Assembly: GCA_018823415.1 (NCBI GenBank)
Contig: JAHJIN010000058.1
Span: forward strand, 1 to 64,000
DNA length: 64,000 nt
Direction: 5' to 3'
Source: Chloroflexota bacterium
GTDB lineage: Bacteria > Chloroflexota > JAHJIN01
Within the stretch, counting starts at the first letter, position 1. Every line of letters begins with the position of its first letter. Both the position numbers and the translations under genes were made by a program. Below, piece by piece: positions 59,306 through 64,000 of the stretch. The notes beneath the pieces are model-generated. The model made no database searches. It was not told where the DNA came from and was given only the letters and a program-made list of their open reading frames with translations.

Positions 59306-60184
59306 TCATACAGGTGGTTGGGCGGTGACAAAGGCCACGCCCACGGCCCCCGGTCCCAGGTGCGCGCCCAGCACCGGGCCAATCTCGGCGATGAGGGTGC
59401 GTTCTGGCGGGTGCAGGGGTGCCAGCAATTCGGCCAGTTCTGCCGCGGCTGCTGGCACATCGCTATGCACCACGGCCAGGTCTTGCAGGGGCATTTCTGC
59501 TCCCAGCAGGTCCGCGATCTGCCGCAACGCGCGCTGGCGGGTGCGGGCCCGGCCGACAGGCAGCACCTCGTTGTGCCGGATCTGGAGCATGGGCTTGACG
59601 TTGAGCAGCGTACCCAGCAGGGCCGAGGCCTTGCCGATGCGTCCGCCGCGTTGGACGTAGTCCAGGCTGTCCAGCATGCCCAGGATACAGGTCCGGGGCA
59701 CCATATCGCGCACCTGGCCGGCAATGGCGGGCAGGGCTTGGCCCTCATCGACGCCCCGGGCCGCAGTAATGACCAGCCAGCCGGTAGCCAGCGAGATTTG
59801 CTCCGAGTCAATGACCTCCACGGGAATGTCCAGGCCCTCGGCGGCGGCACACGCGGCGCTATAGGTCCCACTGAGTGCGCCCGAAACGGTGATCACGATG
59901 AGGCCGGCCGGTTCGGCGCCAGTGGCTCGTATTCGTTCGATGGCTTGCAGGTACGCGACCGCCCACCCGCCGGTTGAGATCTGCGATGTGGTGGGGATCA
60001 CACTACCGGCGCGCAGCCGGGCAAAGAATTCTTGCGCGGTGATGTCGATGCCATCTCGGTATTGTTCGTGCCCAAAATGCACAGTCAAGGGGGCGACCAC
60101 GATCCCATAACGGGCGATGAGGTCGGGCGGCACATCTGCGTTGCTGTCTGTGACGATGCCGATACGAGTTGGCGCCAGGGTCAA
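59306..60184 (-). CDS. DegV-family fatty-acid-binding protein (FakB-like), copy 1
   Basis: 292 residues. TTG 60184 overlaps the previous stop as TTGA and follows GGGAGG at six bases. VTDSNADVPPDLIARYGIVVAP, FFARLRAGSVIPTTSQIS, and VSGALSGTYSAACAAAE are the DegV motifs that hold the fatty acid headgroup. It would bind a fatty acid for FakA to phosphorylate. The second half carries YVQRGGRIGKASALLG. Confidence 0.93.
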   Translation of the reverse strand: MTLAPTRIGIVTDSNADVPPDLIARYGIVVAPLTVHFGHEQYRDGIDITAQEFFARLRAGSVIPTTSQISTGGWAVAYLQAIERIRATGAEPAGLIVITVSGALSGTYSAACAAAEGLDIPVEVIDSEQISLATGWLVITAARGVDEGQALPAIAGQVRDMVPRTCILGMLDSLDYVQRGGRIGKASALLGTLLNVKPMLQIRHNEVLPVGRARTRQRALRQIADLLGAEMPLQDLAVVHSDVPAAAAELAELLAPLHPPERTLIAEIGPVLGAHLGPGAVGVAFVTAQPPV

Positions 60185-61056
60185 ACACCACCTCCCGCGC
60201 CAGTCAGGACCAGCCCCACCACCGCCACGGCCCCCACGCCCACATGCGTGCCCATGGCCGCGCCGGCCTGGGCCACCATGATCTGCTCGCGAGGATGGAT
60301 CCCGGCCGCGGCCAGGTCATCGGCCAGAGATTCGGCCGCAGCCTGGGCCGCCGTGTGCATGACGGCCAGCTCTTGGAATGGGGCCAACTCGCGGATGGAT
60401 TCCAGCAGCCGGGCGCGGGCCTTGCGCGTGGTGCGTGGGCGTTCCAGCAGGCTCGGTTCCCCCAGGGTGATGGCGAAAATGGGCTTGATCTGCAACAGGG
60501 TGCCCACCAGCGAGGCCAGGCGGCCCATACGCCCGCTCCGCTGCAGGGGCTCGACGGTTTCCAGTACGGCTACCAGGCGCAAGCGCGCGCGGGCGTCTTG
60601 GACCAGGGCCACGATTTCGGCCAGGCCGGCGCCGTCCCTGGCGGCTCGCGCGGCCAGGATCGCCAGCCAGCCGGTGCCAATGGTGATCTGGTGCGAATCG
60701 ATGACTGCGATGCGGTCTTCTGGGACTTGGCGCGCGGCCAGCACCGCTGTGCCATAGATGCTGCTAAAGTTGGCCTCCGGGTGAATGGCGATCACGTCTG
60801 CGCCGCTGGCGATCAGTTCGTTATAGGCCTCGGCAAAGACGCCGGGACCGGGCGACGAGGTGGTGGGATAGGGCGGCGCGGTGACCGATGCCAATCGGAC
60901 AAAGAACTCGTCGCTGGTGAGGTCTATGCCGTCGCGATAGGTGACCTGACCAAAGTGCACGAGGTCTGGCACCACGGTGATGTCCAACTCGGATTGGATG
61001 ACGGGAGGAATGTCGGCGGTACTGTCAACCAGGACTCGAACCGGCCGGGTCACCAT
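60181..61056 (-). CDS. DegV-family fatty-acid-binding protein (FakB-like), copy 2
   Basis: 291 residues; ATG 61056 overlaps the previous stop. DSTADIPPVIQSELDITVVPDL, YPTTSSPGPGVFAEAYNEL and HPEANFSSIYGTAVLAAR are the family blocks. The usual Ser-Ser-x-L-Ser-Gly loop reads EANFSSIYGTA, a clear difference from copies 1 and 3, which suggests another acyl preference. Confidence 0.93.
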   Translation of the reverse strand: MVTRPVRVLVDSTADIPPVIQSELDITVVPDLVHFGQVTYRDGIDLTSDEFFVRLASVTAPPYPTTSSPGPGVFAEAYNELIASGADVIAIHPEANFSSIYGTAVLAARQVPEDRIAVIDSHQITIGTGWLAILAARAARDGAGLAEIVALVQDARARLRLVAVLETVEPLQRSGRMGRLASLVGTLLQIKPIFAITLGEPSLLERPRTTRKARARLLESIRELAPFQELAVMHTAAQAAAESLADDLAAAGIHPREQIMVAQAGAAMGTHVGVGAVAVVGLVLTGAGGGV

Positions 61057-61895
61057 TCTTCTTCTCCTTCATAGACTGCCACGCCAATGGCGTCGGTGCC
61101 CAAACAAGTGCCCAAGGCCGGGCCGTAAGGCGCTTCGGTGATCTTGGATGGCGGAACGATGGTCACGACCCGCGATAGGAGGCGCTGGATCTCGGGAGCC
61201 GGCGCGTGCTGCACCACCACCAGCTTTTCGACGCGAGGAAAATCGGCCACAAATTCGTACAACTTGTCCAGGGCCCGGGCCCGGCTGCGCACTCGTTCCA
61301 CCAACGAGAGCGTGCCCTGTTCGACCTTGAGAATAGGCTTGGTGTTGGCTGCTTTGGGGGTTATGGGGAATTGAAATCCCACGTGCTCCAGGTATTCCAG
61401 CGTGTCTACAAAGAACTGGATGTGGACCTGGGGGACCATACCGCGCACCATCTTGGCGATTTCGGCCAGGTCCTGGCCGCGCATGGCGGCCCGGGCTGCC
61501 GCAGTTGCCAACATGCCCAGGCTCGCCGACGTGGTGAGCGAATCGATCACATATACGTTGCATCGGCCCAGCAGCGCATCACGTGCGTGCATGGCCGATT
61601 CGAGCGTTGTGCTCAACCCGGAAGACACATGGATCGACAAGATATCGCGCGACTGGGCGGTCAGGCGTTCGTAGACGCTCTGGAACAGGCCGGCCGATGG
61701 CGCCGACGTGGTGGGCAATACCTGCGATTCGCTCAGGCGCTGAAAAAATTCGTTGGTGCTCAGGTCTACCTGGTCTTGAAAGACCTGGGAACCAAAATGA
61801 ATATTGAGCGGCACCACAGTCAAACCCAGCTCCTCGGCTCGCTCCAGTGGAATATCTGCCGTGCTGTCTGTGACGACGCTCACCTTACGACGCAT
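61050..61895 (-). CDS. DegV-family fatty-acid-binding protein (FakB-like), copy 3
   Basis: 281 residues. VTDSTADIPLERAEELGLTVVP, LPTTSAPSAGLFQSVYERL and HVSSGLSTTLESAMHARD are the fatty-acid-binding motifs. It begins 12 bases after the fakA stop. It is closest of the three to the usual FakB pattern. Confidence 0.94.
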   Translation of the reverse strand: MRRKVSVVTDSTADIPLERAEELGLTVVPLNIHFGSQVFQDQVDLSTNEFFQRLSESQVLPTTSAPSAGLFQSVYERLTAQSRDILSIHVSSGLSTTLESAMHARDALLGRCNVYVIDSLTTSASLGMLATAAARAAMRGQDLAEIAKMVRGMVPQVHIQFFVDTLEYLEHVGFQFPITPKAANTKPILKVEQGTLSLVERVRSRARALDKLYEFVADFPRVEKLVVVQHAPAPEIQRLLSRVVTIVPPSKITEAPYGPALGTCLGTDAIGVAVYEGEEEW

Positions 61896-61907
61896 TGTGG
61901 CGCCCTC

Positions 61908-63581
61908 CTACTCGGCTGAGATGATATAACAATAATGGGGCTGCCCCCCTTCCAACAGTTCCACTTCTTGATCGGGGTATTGCTCTTGGATTACGGCAGC
62001 CAATTGCTCCGCCTGGGGGCGATCCACGGTATCGCCATAGTACACCGTAATGATCTCGCGTTCCGCGGATCCCATACGGGTCAGCAGGTCCAGCGCAATG
62101 ACTTCTTGATCCGTGCCGGCCGTGACCAACCGGCCGTTTAGCAGCCCGATGATCTGTCCCTCTTGGACCTCCAACCCGTCAATGTTCACCGAGCGCACAG
62201 CCCGGGTCACCTCGGCTGTTTCCACCAGGTCAATGGCGGCCTGCATGGCAGCGGCATTGGTTTCCAGATCCGCATCATATTTGAAGGCCAACAACGCCGA
62301 GATGCCCTGCGGGACAGTCTGGGTGGGGATCACCACCACACGTTTGGCGCTGATCTGCTGCACCTGTTGGGCCACCATGATAATGTTCTTGTTGTTAGGC
62401 AGGATGATCACCTGGTCTTTGGTCAATTGGTTCACTATCTGGAGCATCTGTTCAGTGGAGGGGTTCATGGTCTGGCCGCCGGGAACGATGGCGTTCACGC
62501 CCAATGTGCCAAAGATCTCGTTGAGCCCCTTGCCAGCAACCACTGCCACAGTAGCGATGTCTGTCACCTCTTCAGCCACCGACGCCAGCGATTGGTGGGC
62601 CATGAACTCCTGATATTGCTCCTGGAGGTTTTCGACAATGATCTTGCTGATGCTGCCCTGGCTAACGCCGTAATCCAGAACCGCGCCCGGGGTGGGCGAA
62701 TGGACATGTACCTTGATGAGGCTGCTATCCCCCACCACTAGCGTCGAATCGCCCAGGCTATCTATGTGCGCCCGAATGGCCGCCACATCCAGCCCGCGCC
62801 CACGCAAGATGAACTGAATGTCATATCCATAGCTTTCTTCGTGCGCGTGCAGGCGGCCCACGGCCTCGGCCAGGGCGGCGCCGGCTTGTTCCAAGGTGTC
62901 GCCCCGCCAATAGTGGAGCATCCCTTCCAGGATGATGAACAAGCCTTGGCCGCCGGCATCTACCACGCCGGCGCTCTTGAGCACGGGCAAGAGTTCCGGC
63001 GTGTGAATGACCGAGGCCCGGGCCGCTTCTACGGTGCGTTCGAGCAGATAGCGCAGGTCTTTGCTCTCGGCCGCCGCGATCTGGGCGGCGGCAGCGGCCT
63101 CGCGAGCCACGGTGAGGATGGTGCCCTCCACGGGCTTGAGCACGCCCTTGTAGGCTGTAACCGATCCTTCAGTCATGGCGGCTGCCAGGTCCGAGGCTGT
63201 GAACGAGGCCTTGTCTTCCAGGGCCTTGTCGATCCCGCGAAAGAACTGGGACAAGATCACACCCGAGTTGCCCCGGGCCCCCATCAGCGAACCGTGTGCT
63301 ACCTTGTGGGCGATGGAGGATACAGCATGTTCGGGCGAATCTGTGATCTCGTGTACTGCTGCCTGCATGGTCAGGAACATGTTGGTGCCGGTGTCGCCGT
63401 CTGGCACCGGGAACACGTTCAGGGCGTTGATGGGGGCGACATTCTGCTCTAACCAGGCGGTGCCGGCCATGATCATGCGGCGCAGGCCTTGTCCGTTACA
63501 AAGGCGTGGCCCCCGGCGAACCGGCGATCGTTCGTGGTTTGCGCCGTCTCTTTGCCTCTCTGAGCGTGGCGGGTTGGTCAT
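61908..63581 (-). CDS. fakA: Fatty acid kinase FakA (DhaL/DAK2-domain protein)
   Basis: 557 residues. ATG 63581 overlaps the Asp23 stop as ATGA. The DhaL ATP domain has NALNVFPVPDGDTGTNM and GARGNSGVILSQFFRG, and the middle domain has KVHVHSPTPGAVLDYG with the His pair needed for activity. A DegV-like C-terminal domain follows. FakA phosphorylates a fatty acid held by FakB. The first 30 residues are unusually Arg/Pro-rich, so the true start may be nearer NGQGLRRMIMAG. Confidence 0.94.
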   Translation of the reverse strand: MTNPPRSERQRDGANHERSPVRRGPRLCNGQGLRRMIMAGTAWLEQNVAPINALNVFPVPDGDTGTNMFLTMQAAVHEITDSPEHAVSSIAHKVAHGSLMGARGNSGVILSQFFRGIDKALEDKASFTASDLAAAMTEGSVTAYKGVLKPVEGTILTVAREAAAAAQIAAAESKDLRYLLERTVEAARASVIHTPELLPVLKSAGVVDAGGQGLFIILEGMLHYWRGDTLEQAGAALAEAVGRLHAHEESYGYDIQFILRGRGLDVAAIRAHIDSLGDSTLVVGDSSLIKVHVHSPTPGAVLDYGVSQGSISKIIVENLQEQYQEFMAHQSLASVAEEVTDIATVAVVAGKGLNEIFGTLGVNAIVPGGQTMNPSTEQMLQIVNQLTKDQVIILPNNKNIIMVAQQVQQISAKRVVVIPTQTVPQGISALLAFKYDADLETNAAAMQAAIDLVETAEVTRAVRSVNIDGLEVQEGQIIGLLNGRLVTAGTDQEVIALDLLTRMGSAEREIITVYYGDTVDRPQAEQLAAVIQEQYPDQEVELLEGGQPHYCYIISAE

Positions 63582-63940
63582 CGGCGCCTATCTCCATCAC
63601 TCACGCGCAGGCCTTGCACGTATACGTTCACCTGGATGACTGGCAGGCCCAGCGAGCGCTCGACGGCATACTTGACCGAGATCATGATATTTTGGGCCAC
63701 TTCGGAGATGCGCACGCCATATTCGATCACCACATACAGATCGATGATGATCTGGTCTTCTACCAGGTGTACCTTGACGCCCCGGCCATAGTTCTCTTGC
63801 TGCAATATCTCGGTCAGGCCATCCTTGAGCGTGGTGGTGGCCATGCCCACCACGCCATAGCATGACATGACGGCGTGGCCGGCAATGGTGGCGATGGCGT
63901 GGGGCGAGACCTCGATCTTGCCCAGTCGCTGATCGTTCAT
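63578..63940 (-). CDS. Asp23/Gls24 (YloU-like) family protein, fakA partner
   Basis: 120 residues starting MNDQRLGKIEVSPHAIATIAG. VVGMATTTLKDGLTEILQQ and VKVHLVEDQIIIDLYVVIEYG are the Asp23 core. It precedes fakA in the same order as yloU-yloV of Firmicutes. GGGGGAA lies before the ATG. Confidence 0.92.
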   Translation of the reverse strand: MNDQRLGKIEVSPHAIATIAGHAVMSCYGVVGMATTTLKDGLTEILQQENYGRGVKVHLVEDQIIIDLYVVIEYGVRISEVAQNIMISVKYAVERSLGLPVIQVNVYVQGLRVSDGDRRR

Positions 63941-63984
63941 GTGTTTCCCCCGGGTGACGGTTGCGAAAAAGCTATACCTGTGCT

Positions 63985-63990
63985 ATTATA
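63985..63990 (-). promoter_or_regulatory. Probable -10 box of the asp23-fakA operon
   Basis: Minus strand TATAAT (63990-63985), 44 bases before the asp23 start. Its -35 box would lie beyond the end of the window, so it cannot be checked. Confidence 0.5.
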
Positions 63991-64000
63991 AGCCCTACGT

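Overview
The window reads as a high-GC bacterial chromosome segment, most likely an anaerobic Chloroflexota (Anaerolineae-like) organism. This is an inference from gene content (tungsten-type aldehyde oxidoreductases, corrinoid methyltransferases, a membrane pyrophosphatase, FakA/Asp23 genes, a DUF2723 membrane protein, and short palindromic and heptameric repeats), not from a marker-gene phylogeny. No rRNA, tRNA, CRISPR array, transposase or phage gene was seen. No gene-free stretch exceeds 300 bases.

Region 1 (110-1243) is a PDZ plus multi-helix membrane protein that looks like a sensor kinase without its kinase. Region 2 (1316-20745) is a catabolic island, nearly all on the minus strand. 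It has three aldehyde:ferredoxin oxidoreductase (AOR) paralogues. Two of them sit in a repeated order of four-cluster ferredoxin, AOR, MoaD-like sulfur carrier. Around them are a dihydropyrimidinase, an ATZ/TRZ-type amidohydrolase, a PreA-like dihydropyrimidine/dihydroorotate dehydrogenase with a ferredoxin tail, a creatininase-family hydrolase on the plus strand, an EamA exporter, a methylamine methyltransferase (MtmB) homologue without pyrrolysine, its corrinoid protein, an ornithine-cyclodeaminase-family protein, an MttB-family methyltransferase, a zinc dehydrogenase and a class I aldolase. Together they suggest anaerobic breakdown of an N-methylated cyclic amide or related nitrogen compound, with methyl groups passed to corrinoid and aldehydes oxidised through ferredoxin.

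Region 3 (20853-27663) is a complete mannose/sorbose-family PTS: a fused IIC-IID permease, IIB, IIA and a GntR/UTRA regulator on the minus strand, with HPr, Enzyme I, a VOC protein and a sugar isomerase-like protein on the plus strand. The two arms are driven by back-to-back promoters. A perfect palindrome resembling DasR/NagR operators lies just inside the gntR transcript, so an amino sugar is a plausible substrate or inducer.

Region 4 (27761-37763) holds a roadblock protein, a lipoprotein, a DUF2723 membrane protein carrying two palindromic insertions, a PflX-like radical SAM protein, an unknown two-helix protein, an orphan complex-I-like antiporter subunit, a PfkB kinase with a probable leaderless mRNA, and an AI-2E family transporter.

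Region 5 (37871-63940) is about 26 kb of co-directional minus-strand housekeeping genes: the K+-independent pyrophosphatase, tgt and mtaB (tRNA modification), a SIS sugar isomerase, an ABC-F protein, moaB, a cyclic-2,3-diphosphoglycerate synthetase homologue, tatC, an acyl-carrier-like protein that has lost its serine, nusB, fabG, panE, fabD, fabK, rpmF, yceD, coaD, recG, and a fatty-acid kinase operon with one FakA, three FakB-like DegV proteins and an Asp23 protein.
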